Assembly (NCBI GenBank): GCA_945221685.1 | Contig: CALYNN010000028.1 | Span: 1-13,907 of the forward strand | Source of the DNA: an uncultured Clostridia bacterium | GTDB lineage: Bacteria; Bacillota; Clostridia; Oscillospirales; Acutalibacteraceae | Length of the DNA stretch: 13,907 bases | Reading direction: 5' to 3' | Part shown: piece after piece, positions 1 to 5,583 of the stretch | Layout: each line of letters opens with the position of its first letter | Position numbering within the stretch: the first letter of the stretch is position 1 | Program-made: the position numbers and the translations under genes | Notes under the pieces: generated by a model | Told to the model about the DNA's origin: nothing | The model's input: the letters and a program-made list of their open reading frames with translations, nothing else | Database searches by the model: none

Positions 1-864
1 AATTTCTTTAAGCAAAAGTAAATCAACGTGTCCGTGCTGATACATTAATGTTGCCGCTGTGTGTCTAAGCTTATGAACGGAAAGTCCGCGGTCACCGAAG
101 CCGGCTTTGTTTAAATATGTATAAACCAAATGCTGAACGGTTTTGTTGCTGATTCTTTGATTCCTTGAGCTTAAAAATAAAGCCCTGTCTTTTACTCCGT
201 CATTTGGTCTAACCTTCAAGTAAGCGGTAACCGCGTCAACACAAGCCTGATTAAGATATACGGTTCGCTGCTTGTTTCCTTTACCTGTAATAACAAGTGA
301 GCCATCGGCTTTAATGTCGTTATAATCAATGGAAACAAGCTCACTCAGGCGCATTCCGCAATTTAAAAAAAGAGTGATTATAGCATAATCTCTTTCCTTG
401 TATTTTCCGTCAATAACAGATAATAGCTTTTCGGATTCCTCAAGTGTAAGATACTTAGGAAGCTTTTTCTTTGTTCTCGGAGCTTCAAGAGATTTCATAG
501 GGTTTGTCTCAAGAACACCAAGATTATCTGTTAAATAAGAATAAAATCTTCTTATTGCCACAACTCGTCTTGCTCTGGTGGCTTCGCTGTTATCACGCTG
601 GGTTTTGCAGTATATTATAAACTGATAAGCATCATTAAGATTTACGCTCTGTATAAATTCTAAATCAATAGGGGACAGGTCAATTTTTTCATCGTCTGCG
701 TCTTCGGGATACAAGCCTTTATGCTTAACCATAAATCGAAAGAAGGTTCTTAAATCAGACGCGTATTCAATTACAGAAAGCTCGCTATGATTTTTTATTG
801 CTTCAATATATACTAAATATTGCTGAACAAGCTTTGGAAGCTGTGAAAATTCATCTTTACGCAT
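1..864 (-). CDS. Tyrosine recombinase, XerC/XerD family (3' end cut by window edge)
   Basis: Site-specific tyrosine recombinase; chromosomal Xer enzymes resolve chromosome dimers at dif during segregation. The reading frame is open for 288 codons from ATG at 864 to the left edge with no stop. Residues 1-115 or so form the N-terminal SAM-like core-binding domain (SDLRTFFRFM, ATRARRVVAIRRFYSYL). The catalytic domain follows, with R172 (CGMRLSELV), K195 (TGKGNKQR), H264 and R267 (VHKLRHTAA). The second His/Trp and the nucleophilic Tyr lie beyond the edge; about 40 more residues are expected, giving roughly 330, slightly longer than classical XerC/D (about 300). The start has AAAGGA nine bases upstream and its own promoter at 887-915. 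It stands alone, separated from radA by about 580 non-coding bases. A house-keeping Xer, a lone XerH/XerS-like enzyme and a mobile-element integrase cannot be fully separated without the C-terminus, but the sequence style favours housekeeping Xer. Confidence 0.9.
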   Translation of the reverse strand, partial: MRKDEFSQLPKLVQQYLVYIEAIKNHSELSVIEYASDLRTFFRFMVKHKGLYPEDADDEKIDLSPIDLEFIQSVNLNDAYQFIIYCKTQRDNSEATRARRVVAIRRFYSYLTDNLGVLETNPMKSLEAPRTKKKLPKYLTLEESEKLLSVIDGKYKERDYAIITLFLNCGMRLSELVSIDYNDIKADGSLVITGKGNKQRTVYLNQACVDAVTAYLKVRPNDGVKDRALFLSSRNQRISNKTVQHLVYTYLNKAGFGDRGLSVHKLRHTAATLMYQHGHVDLLLLKEI

Positions 865-886
865 AAGCTACAATCCTTTCTACATA

Positions 887-915
887 ATTTTACTAAATTA
901 TCGGCATATAGTCAA
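887..915 (-). promoter_or_regulatory. Sigma-A promoter of the xer gene
   Basis: On the minus strand the -35 box TTGACT (910-915) is separated by exactly 17 bases from the -10 box TAAAAT (887-892). The expected start of transcription is near 880, immediately before the ribosome site AAAGGA (874-879), so the 5' leader would be only about 16 bases. No experimental support; the call rests on the match to consensus and the position. Confidence 0.65.
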
Positions 916-965
916 ATGTTATATTATTTTTTATAATATGATAATTTGTTGGTAATTTGTATCGA

Positions 966-1011
966 ATAGAAATTTTCTTTATGATGAGTTAGTCGTCATA
1001 AAAATTTCTAT
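966..1011. repeat. Imperfect inverted repeat upstream of the xer promoter
   Basis: The outer arms 966-976 and 1001-1011 (ATAGAAATTTT and its complement) pair perfectly over 11 bp. After a three-base bulge (977-979) the inner arms 980-987 and 993-1000 pair over 8 bp with one G-T wobble, around a GTTAG loop. It lies upstream of the xer promoter, so it is not in the xer transcript. It could be an operator, a recombinase-binding site or a structural remnant; the sequence does not decide. Confidence 0.6.
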
Positions 1012-1274
1012 CGTCCGGAATTTAGCATAATATTTATAGAAATGTAAAAGTTGTTAAAAATAAATGCTTAAGAAAAATTTAATTTATTAAATAATCATCA
1101 GTGTAAAAGTTTATTGTTTGAAAATTCATATCTATATAAAATATTTTTGTAAATAAAACACGATTAAAAGTATTATTTTATAATTAAGTTGTTATAATCA
1201 TTAATTCATTAATTACTTTACAGAAACTGAAAAATAACTTGAAAACCGCTTATTTTAACAATTATCACTCCCCT

Positions 1275-1306
1275 CAATTATACAAAATATTAATTTTGTA
1301 TAATTG
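1275..1306. repeat. Perfect 14-bp palindrome carrying extended -10 boxes on both strands
   Basis: CAATTATACAAAAT (1275-1288) is exactly repeated in inverted form at 1293-1306 around the centre ATTA. Each arm contains TGTATAAT, an extended -10-like string, one facing each way. There is no T-tract directly after it, so it does not look like a terminator. Function unknown; a dyad operator overlapping a promoter is one possibility. Confidence 0.6.
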
Positions 1307-1411
1307 TAAAACAAAAACAACGAGTTTTCGGGACTTTTACCCTCTTTTTTTATTAGCAAATAATTTTTGTTTTATTTAATGATTGAGTTAATTATGTGGG
1401 TATAAATAAGT

Positions 1412-1438
1412 AAAAGCCGTAAAGCTGTTACGGCTTTT
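1412..1438 (-). terminator. Rho-independent terminator of radA
   Basis: A perfect 11-bp stem (1412-1422 with 1428-1438, core AGCCGTAA) with a five-base loop begins seven bases after the radA stop codon. The minus-strand RNA would end in TTTTA; the T-run on the plus strand is longer, so it could stop transcription in both directions. Confidence 0.85.
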
Positions 1439-1444
1439 TTAGAA

Positions 1445-2812
1445 TTATTCCGTAAGTGCCGAAAACGCTTCGCGAATTGTTCTGACAGGAACAATGTCAA
1501 CACTCACTTTTAGATTTTTAGACAAGCCTTTGTAATTATGAAACGGAATAATGCATTTTTCAAAGCCTAATCTTGCGGCTTCGGTAACTCTTTGCTCGCA
1601 ATGGCTGACTGCTCTTATCTCTCCTGCAAGCCCAACCTCTCCAAATGCAAGCACCTTATCCCCTACCGAAATATCCTTTAATGACGAAACCAACGCCATA
1701 GCAACTGTTAAATCAGCCGCAGGCTCATCCAGTCTTAAGCCGCCCACAACATTGATGTAGGCATCCATATTATTGAAAAAATATCCTGCTCTTTTTTCCA
1801 ATACTGCAAGCAACATACTCATTCTGTTGTAATCAAAGCCTGTACTCATTCTTCTGGGCGTTCCGAATCCTGTGGCGCAAACAAGACCCTGCACTTCTGC
1901 AAGAATCGGTCTGCTTCCCTCCATAACGCAGGCAACACAGGTTCCGGATGTGTTTTTTGGTCTGCCTGAAATCATCATAAGCGAAGGATTTAAAACCTCT
2001 TTTAAACCCTCGGAGGTCATTTCGAAAACACCTATTTCATTAGTGGAGCCGAATCTGTTTTTTACTCCGCGAAGAATTCTGTATGAGTAGTTTTTTTCAC
2101 CCTCAAAATAAAGCACTGTGTCAACAATATGCTCCAATACCTTTGGTCCTGCAATGCCGCCATCCTTGTTAACATGGCCTACAATGAATACGGGAATTCC
2201 AAGTCCTTTAGCTGTGTGCATAAAGAGATTTGTGCATTCTCTGACCTGTGCCACGGAGCCTGCCGTGGAAGATATTCCGTCAAATACCATTGTTTGTATT
2301 GAGTCGATTATTACTATATCGGGTTTTTCCGACTTGATAATATCGATAATTTGCATTACATCGGTTTGCGATAGAATATACAAATTTTCTGTTGTAACGC
2401 CAAGCCTTTCGGCTCTCATTTTAATTTGCGGTGCAGACTCCTCACCGCTGACATACAGTATTTTGTTATCCCTTCCGAGATACTCACAGCTTTGAAGTAA
2501 AATAGTTGATTTGCCTATTCCGGGATCGCCGCTTATGAGCGTTAGACTTCCTAATACTATTCCTCCGCCGAGAACTCTGTCTAACTCCTTATTGCCTGTT
2601 AAAATTCTTCGGTTAGTATCCTCTTTAATGCTTTTTAGGTTCATAACCTTTGCCGAAGATACTAACGGGCTTTTTGCAGAGCTTTTACCTGCTGTTGAAA
2701 GAAGCTCCTCCTCCATTGTGTTCCATTCATTGCATCCGGGGCACTTTCCGTACCATTTAGGTGAAGAATATCCACACTCACTGCAAACATACACTGATTT
2801 GTTCCCTGCCAT
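1445..2812 (-). CDS. radA: DNA repair protein RadA
   Basis: RecA-like ATPase (also called Sms) that works with RecA in homologous recombination, promoting branch migration of recombination intermediates. The 455-residue product has the complete family layout. The N-terminal zinc finger is C10, C13, C24, C27. Walker A is GDPGIGKST at 95-103 and Walker B is IVIIDS at 166-171. The RadA signature KNRFG is at 251-255, and a C-terminal Lon-protease-like domain runs from about 290 to 455 (VVGGLRLDEPAADL, FGEVGLAGEIR). The length is normal for the family. The ATG at 2812 has AGGAG six bases upstream, and this ribosome site overlaps the stop region of the amidase gene, only nine bases away. The two are therefore almost certainly co-transcribed from the promoter at 3542-3570, ending at the hairpin 1412-1438. 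Nothing is missing or disrupted. Confidence 0.97.
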   Translation of the reverse strand: MAGNKSVYVCSECGYSSPKWYGKCPGCNEWNTMEEELLSTAGKSSAKSPLVSSAKVMNLKSIKEDTNRRILTGNKELDRVLGGGIVLGSLTLISGDPGIGKSTILLQSCEYLGRDNKILYVSGEESAPQIKMRAERLGVTTENLYILSQTDVMQIIDIIKSEKPDIVIIDSIQTMVFDGISSTAGSVAQVRECTNLFMHTAKGLGIPVFIVGHVNKDGGIAGPKVLEHIVDTVLYFEGEKNYSYRILRGVKNRFGSTNEIGVFEMTSEGLKEVLNPSLMMISGRPKNTSGTCVACVMEGSRPILAEVQGLVCATGFGTPRRMSTGFDYNRMSMLLAVLEKRAGYFFNNMDAYINVVGGLRLDEPAADLTVAMALVSSLKDISVGDKVLAFGEVGLAGEIRAVSHCEQRVTEAARLGFEKCIIPFHNYKGLSKNLKVSVDIVPVRTIREAFSALTE

Positions 2813-2821
2813 TTTTAACTC

Positions 2822-3514
2822 CTAAACTTTATCTATGTATTCATTAAATCCTGCAAAAACAGAAAAAGCAATATCCTTTTGATATATTTCATTTTTAAGC
2901 TTTTCGTTTTCTGCCTTATTGCTCATAAATCCGCACTCCACCATAACCGATGGAACCTTGGCTTTATGTATTATGTAGTAGCTGCTGTCACTTTTTTTAT
3001 TTTCTCTTTTATTATCAGGTTGAATATTATGCTTTGTATAATTCAGTATTTCATCCGCAAGAATTTTGCTGACATCATCGTTTGGCGAATACCAAACCTG
3101 CATTCCCCATTCCCTTTCGTCATCAAAATGATTTTGATGAATAGAAACTAAAACAGGATTATCAAAGCTGTTTATGTAGTCAAATCTGTTATACAAATCA
3201 GATCTGCTTCTGTCATCATCCTCGGAATAAACAAGATAATCTCCGCCTCTTGTTAGGTTTGCAGAATATCCGCAGACTCTTGCAAAATCATACAAATCAA
3301 GTGCAATAGCAAGATTAATGTCTTTTTCAAGTGCACCGTCTGTTCCTATAGTTCCGCAGTCCTCGCCGCCGTGACCGGCATCAATAACAAGATTAACTTT
3401 GTCATTTATAACTGTGCCGCTTATTTTTTCTGTTTTGTGCACAGTTTGGGAAAGGCAGAGAGAAAATAAAAAAGTAAGCGTAAAAATCAAAGCAATTATT
3501 GTATTCCTTTTCAT
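2822..3514 (-). CDS. N-acetylmuramoyl-L-alanine amidase, CwlD-like
   Basis: Zinc-dependent peptidoglycan amidase (Amidase_3 family) that cleaves the MurNAc-L-alanine bond. The 230-residue product has an N-terminal membrane or signal helix at about 5-22 (IIALIFTLTFLFSL), so it acts outside the membrane. Zinc ligands are H48 (DAGHGGED), E63 (ALEKDIN) and H126 (VSIHQNHF); the catalytic glutamate is E193 (VMVECGFMSN). Size, single domain and the SIHQN motif resemble clostridial CwlD, which makes muramic-lactam in spore cortex needed for germination; a vegetative autolysin role is possible. I chose ATG 3514, preceded by GGTGAT. A longer reading frame from TTG 3562 is rejected because that codon lies inside the gene's own promoter spacer. 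It is first in a two-gene operon with radA, an association that may be simply co-expression. Confidence 0.88.
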   Translation of the reverse strand: MKRNTIIALIFTLTFLFSLCLSQTVHKTEKISGTVINDKVNLVIDAGHGGEDCGTIGTDGALEKDINLAIALDLYDFARVCGYSANLTRGGDYLVYSEDDDRSRSDLYNRFDYINSFDNPVLVSIHQNHFDDEREWGMQVWYSPNDDVSKILADEILNYTKHNIQPDNKRENKKSDSSYYIIHKAKVPSVMVECGFMSNKAENEKLKNEIYQKDIAFSVFAGFNEYIDKV

Positions 3515-3541
3515 ATCATCACCAATAATTACTATGATAAA

Positions 3542-3570
3542 ATTATAACTTAATATGCTCAAACAATCAA
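3542..3570 (-). promoter_or_regulatory. Sigma-A promoter of the amidase-radA operon
   Basis: Minus-strand -35 TTGATT (3565-3570), 17-base spacer, perfect -10 TATAAT (3542-3547). Transcription should start near 3535, about 20 bases before the ATG at 3514. It stands back to back with the plus-strand promoter at 3578-3606. Confidence 0.75.
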
Positions 3571-3577
3571 GGTGATA

Positions 3578-3606
3578 TTGATTTTTTACATAAATAGGGA
3601 TATAAT
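3578..3606 (+). promoter_or_regulatory. Sigma-A promoter of the D-2-hydroxyacid dehydrogenase gene
   Basis: -35 TTGATT (3578-3583), 17-base spacer, perfect -10 TATAAT (3601-3606). The hexamers and spacing are identical to those of the divergent amidase promoter, and only seven bases separate the two -35 boxes. The predicted start is near 3613, followed by GGAG at 3630-3633 and ATG at 3642. Confidence 0.75.
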
Positions 3607-3641
3607 TAGTACTGTAATTTTTTCAAAACGGAGATATTTTT

Positions 3642-4601
3642 ATGAAAATTGTTAATCTTGACGGTTTCACTACCAATCCCGGTGACTTAAGCTGGGAAAA
3701 TATTAATCAGCTTGGAGAATACACTGTATATGACAGAACGAATAAAGAGCAAATTATAGAAAGGGCGAAGGGCGCCGAGGTTCTCGTTATCAATAAAACC
3801 GTTATAGACAGGAATTTACTTGACGCACTTTCACCCGAATTAAAGCTTATTGCCTTACAGTCAACAGGCTATAATGTTGTTGATTGCGCATATGCAAAAA
3901 GTCTTGGAATAACCGTAAGCAATATTCCCTCTTATTCAACCGACGCTGTAGCTCAGCTTGTGTTTGCGTTTATTCTTCAAATTACAAATAAGGTTTCGTT
4001 ACATTCCGAAGCAGTACGAAACGGTGAATGGTGCTCCTGTCCTGATTTTTGCTTTTGGAAGTCTCCGTTAACGGAGCTGTCGGGAAAAACAATAGGCATA
4101 ATAGGCTTTGGCGCAATAGGCAGAAAGGTTGCGGAAATTTCCGAGGCTTTCGGAATTAAGGTGCTTGCTTATTCTCCGCGCCCTAAAGAGAAGGGCTCGC
4201 TTAAAACAATTGAGTTTGTTTCTCTTGATGAGCTTTTGAGTAGCAGTGATATAATAACCTGTCATTGTCCTTTAACTGCCGATACCGAAAAGATGATTAA
4301 TAAGGAAAATATTTCAAAAATGAAAAAGAGCGCCGTTTTTATTAATACATCAAGAGGACCGGTTGTTGACGAGCAGGCGCTTGCCGATGCCTTAAACAAA
4401 GGTTTAATTGCCGCGGCTGGACTTGATGTGCTTGAAACAGAGCCTGCAAAGGAGAACAATCCCCTGCTGAAAGCAAAGAATTGCTATATCACACCCCATA
4501 TTGCATGGGCGGCGCAGGAGACAAGACAAAGGCTTTTAAATATACTTGAAGATAATATTAGAGCATACATTAACGGCAAGCCGCAAAATGTTGTAAATTA
4601 A
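3642..4601 (+). CDS. D-isomer-specific 2-hydroxyacid dehydrogenase (glycerate dehydrogenase/hydroxypyruvate reductase-like)
   Basis: NAD(P)-dependent oxidoreductase that interconverts a 2-keto acid and the matching D-2-hydroxy acid in the cytoplasm; the exact substrate cannot be read from sequence. The 319 residues have the standard split substrate domain and a Rossmann fold with GFGAIG at 155-160. The catalytic triad is complete: R238 (NTSRGPVVDE), E267 (LDVLETEP) and H286 (TPHIAWA), with the spacing usual for the family. At the end of the second Rossmann strand, where NAD-specific members carry Asp, this protein has S178 followed by P179 and R180, which may relax or shift preference toward NADP; this is inference. 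The ATG has GGAG eight bases upstream and its own promoter. It is a single gene, divergent from the amidase operon. No clear terminator follows, so some transcripts could continue into the leucine tRNAs. Confidence 0.9.
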   Translation: MKIVNLDGFTTNPGDLSWENINQLGEYTVYDRTNKEQIIERAKGAEVLVINKTVIDRNLLDALSPELKLIALQSTGYNVVDCAYAKSLGITVSNIPSYSTDAVAQLVFAFILQITNKVSLHSEAVRNGEWCSCPDFCFWKSPLTELSGKTIGIIGFGAIGRKVAEISEAFGIKVLAYSPRPKEKGSLKTIEFVSLDELLSSSDIITCHCPLTADTEKMINKENISKMKKSAVFINTSRGPVVDEQALADALNKGLIAAAGLDVLETEPAKENNPLLKAKNCYITPHIAWAAQETRQRLLNILEDNIRAYINGKPQNVVN

Positions 4602-4656
4602 GCTATTTATATAAAACAATATTATCCAAAATATGATTTTAATTTTATTTTTGCTA

Positions 4657-4685
4657 TTGACTTTAGAGCGAAAATCTATTATCAT
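4657..4685 (+). promoter_or_regulatory. Promoter of the leucine tRNA pair
   Basis: -35 TTGACT (4657-4662), 17-base spacer, -10 TATCAT (4680-4685, five of six). The predicted start is near 4692, only about five bases ahead of the mature 5' end of the first tRNA at 4697, as is common for stable RNA promoters. Confidence 0.7.
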
Positions 4686-4696
4686 ATTTGTTGCAC

Positions 4697-4783
4697 GCTG
4701 GTGTGGCGAAATCGGCAGACGCAAGGGACTTAAAATCCCTCGGTGGCAACACCGTACCGGTTCAAGTCCGGTCACCAGCACCA
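4697..4783 (+). tRNA. tRNA-Leu (anticodon UAA)
   Basis: An 87-base class II tRNA that reads UUA codons. The acceptor arm GCTGGTG pairs with CACCAGC, followed by discriminator A and an encoded CCA (4781-4783). The anticodon stem GGGA/TCCC encloses loop CTTAAAA, giving anticodon TAA. The long variable arm CGGTG-GCAA-CACCG identifies a leucine or serine type, and the T-arm is CCGG-TTCAAGT-CCGG. It is the first gene of a two-tRNA unit. Confidence 0.97.
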
Positions 4784-4808
4784 AAAGCGCAGTTTTATAC
4801 TGCGCTTT
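4784..4808 (+). other. Hairpin between the two leucine tRNAs
   Basis: AAAGCGCAG (4784-4792) pairs perfectly with CTGCGCTTT (4800-4808), and an extra T-A pair closes a five-base loop. It starts at the base after the encoded CCA. Only three Ts follow, all within the stem, so it is at best a weak attenuator; it may act as a processing spacer that isolates the two tRNA precursors. Confidence 0.55.
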
Positions 4809-4813
4809 AATAT

Positions 4814-4900
4814 GCCGGCGTGATGGAATTGGCAGACGTGCTGGACTCAAAATCCAGTCCTGGCAACAGGGTGCGGGTTCGACCCCCGCCGCCGGCACCA
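4814..4900 (+). tRNA. tRNA-Leu (anticodon CAA)
   Basis: An 87-base class II tRNA that reads UUG codons. The acceptor arm GCCGGCG pairs with CGCCGGC, then discriminator A and an encoded CCA (4898-4900). The anticodon stem CTGGA/TCCAG encloses loop CTCAAAA, giving anticodon CAA. The variable arm CCTG-GCAA-CAGG and T-arm GCGGG-TTCGACC-CCCGC are complete. Only 30 bases separate it from the preceding tRNA-Leu, so both probably derive from the promoter at 4657-4685. Confidence 0.97.
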
Positions 4901-4901
4901 A

Positions 4902-4930
4902 AAAAAGCACTTGCAATGCAAGTGCTTTTT
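4902..4930. terminator. Bidirectional terminator between the tRNA unit and spoIIR
   Basis: A 13-bp perfect stem, 4902-4914 with 4918-4930 (core GCACTTGC), closes a three-base AAT loop. It carries five Ts on the plus strand and six on the minus strand. It lies directly after the second tRNA and seven bases past the spoIIR stop, so it can end transcription from both sides. Confidence 0.85.
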
Positions 4931-4937
4931 CTTTAAG

Positions 4938-5522
4938 TTAATTTATTTTATTCTTTATTTTTTCGTAAATTTCGATTATTTTAAATTTAGGAGTATAGCC
5001 GTCGTTTATTAGCTTCATTTCATCATCGGTTAAATAATCGTTCATTGATTCGGTACAAGCGGAAAGACAAACCGACGGAAAAACAATACACCACCAATTA
5101 TGGCCACGACCCTCTCCTAATTCAATTTTTATTGAATTATAAATGCCTGCAGGAAGTGTGAAATCATCATAAACTCTTGTGTCATAGTATTCCTTTAAAA
5201 CAGATACCTTTGCTTTATAGTCGAATCCGTTTTCTGTTATGCAGCTATTGCAAAGAGCTTCAATATAACCAATATTACATGAAGCTATTTCGATGTTTTC
5301 CTCAAGATTTTTTTCTGAAAACAAATCAGCTGTATTTTCTATAAAATAATTTTTAACCTTCAGCTTTAAATCCTGATCCTCGGTGCTGTCTGAATTTGCG
5401 AGGATATGAAGCCTTAAAACCTTTTCACTAATATTTTCGGAAGTGTTTATAATTGGTTCAAAAACGCCTGCTACTAAGGTTATTATCATAAAAACGGGAA
5501 GAAATATTTTAAGTATTTTCAA
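4938..5522 (-). CDS. spoIIR: Stage II sporulation protein R (SpoIIR)
   Basis: Forespore-made secreted signalling protein that triggers SpoIIGA to process pro-sigma-E in the mother cell; in Bacillus the gene is sigma-F dependent. The product has an N-terminal membrane/signal helix (about residues 5-20, LPVFMIITLVAGV). It then shows the family hallmarks RLHILANSDSTEDQDLKLKV and, further on, LPAGIYNSIKIELGEGRGHNWWCIVFPSVC. The length (194) is ordinary. The frame can be extended to TTG 5543, but that codon has no ribosome site. TTG 5522 has GCAGG nine bases upstream and gives a cleaner signal helix, so I prefer it; an ATG further in would cut into the helix. The ribosome site lies in the 3' arm of the hairpin at 5528-5563. 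The gene converges on the tRNA unit and shares its terminator. Confidence 0.93.
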   Translation of the reverse strand: MKILKIFLPVFMIITLVAGVFEPIINTSENISEKVLRLHILANSDSTEDQDLKLKVKNYFIENTADLFSEKNLEENIEIASCNIGYIEALCNSCITENGFDYKAKVSVLKEYYDTRVYDDFTLPAGIYNSIKIELGEGRGHNWWCIVFPSVCLSACTESMNDYLTDDEMKLINDGYTPKFKIIEIYEKIKNKIN

Positions 5523-5527
5523 ATAGT

Positions 5528-5563
5528 AAAACCTGCCTTTCAAGCAAATGATTGGCAGGTTTT
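5528..5563 (-). terminator. Hairpin between yigZ and spoIIR: probable yigZ terminator that also covers the spoIIR ribosome site
   Basis: On the minus strand AAAACCTGCC (5554-5563) pairs perfectly over 10 bp with GGCAGGTTTT (5528-5537), with a 16-base loop. It starts about 20 bases after the yigZ stop and ends in four Ts, consistent with a modest terminator. The 3' arm contains the GCAGG that would serve spoIIR translation, so any RNA that reads through would have that site paired. Confidence 0.65.
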
Positions 5564-5583
5564 TCCTATTTTATTCAAAATTT

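Larger units (their letters stand above)
865..1444. other. AT-rich non-coding region between xer and radA
   Basis: About 580 bases with no credible protein gene on either strand and a much higher AT content than the flanking genes. It holds the xer promoter (887-915), an imperfect hairpin (966-1011), a dif-like half-site (1020-1030), a perfect 14-bp palindrome with a four-base centre (1275-1306), a GC-richer island ending in seven Ts (about 1319-1350) and the radA terminator (1412-1438). Between about 1045 and 1260 I see only AT-rich sequence with scattered promoter-like TATAAT strings and nothing I can assign. Confidence 0.7.

Noticed and set aside
865..1444. CRISPR array, insertion sequence or riboswitch in the xer-radA gap
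   Set aside because: There are no regularly spaced direct repeats, no transposase remnants or terminal repeats with target duplication, and no recognisable riboswitch core; only the palindromes described.
2118..2495. 125-codon open frame antisense to radA
   Set aside because: It lies entirely inside radA, is rich in Ser/Ile/Cys as expected from antisense reading of an AT-rich gene, and has no ribosome site.
3515..3562. Longer amidase starting at TTG 3562
   Set aside because: The codon lies in the spacer of the TTGATT/TATAAT promoter and has no ribosome site; ATG 3514 has GGTGAT and begins directly with a signal/membrane helix.
4536..4941. Open reading frames on both strands across the two leucine tRNA genes
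   Set aside because: They are read through clear tRNA sequence and resemble the spurious tRNA-derived proteins common in databases; no ribosome site or family match.
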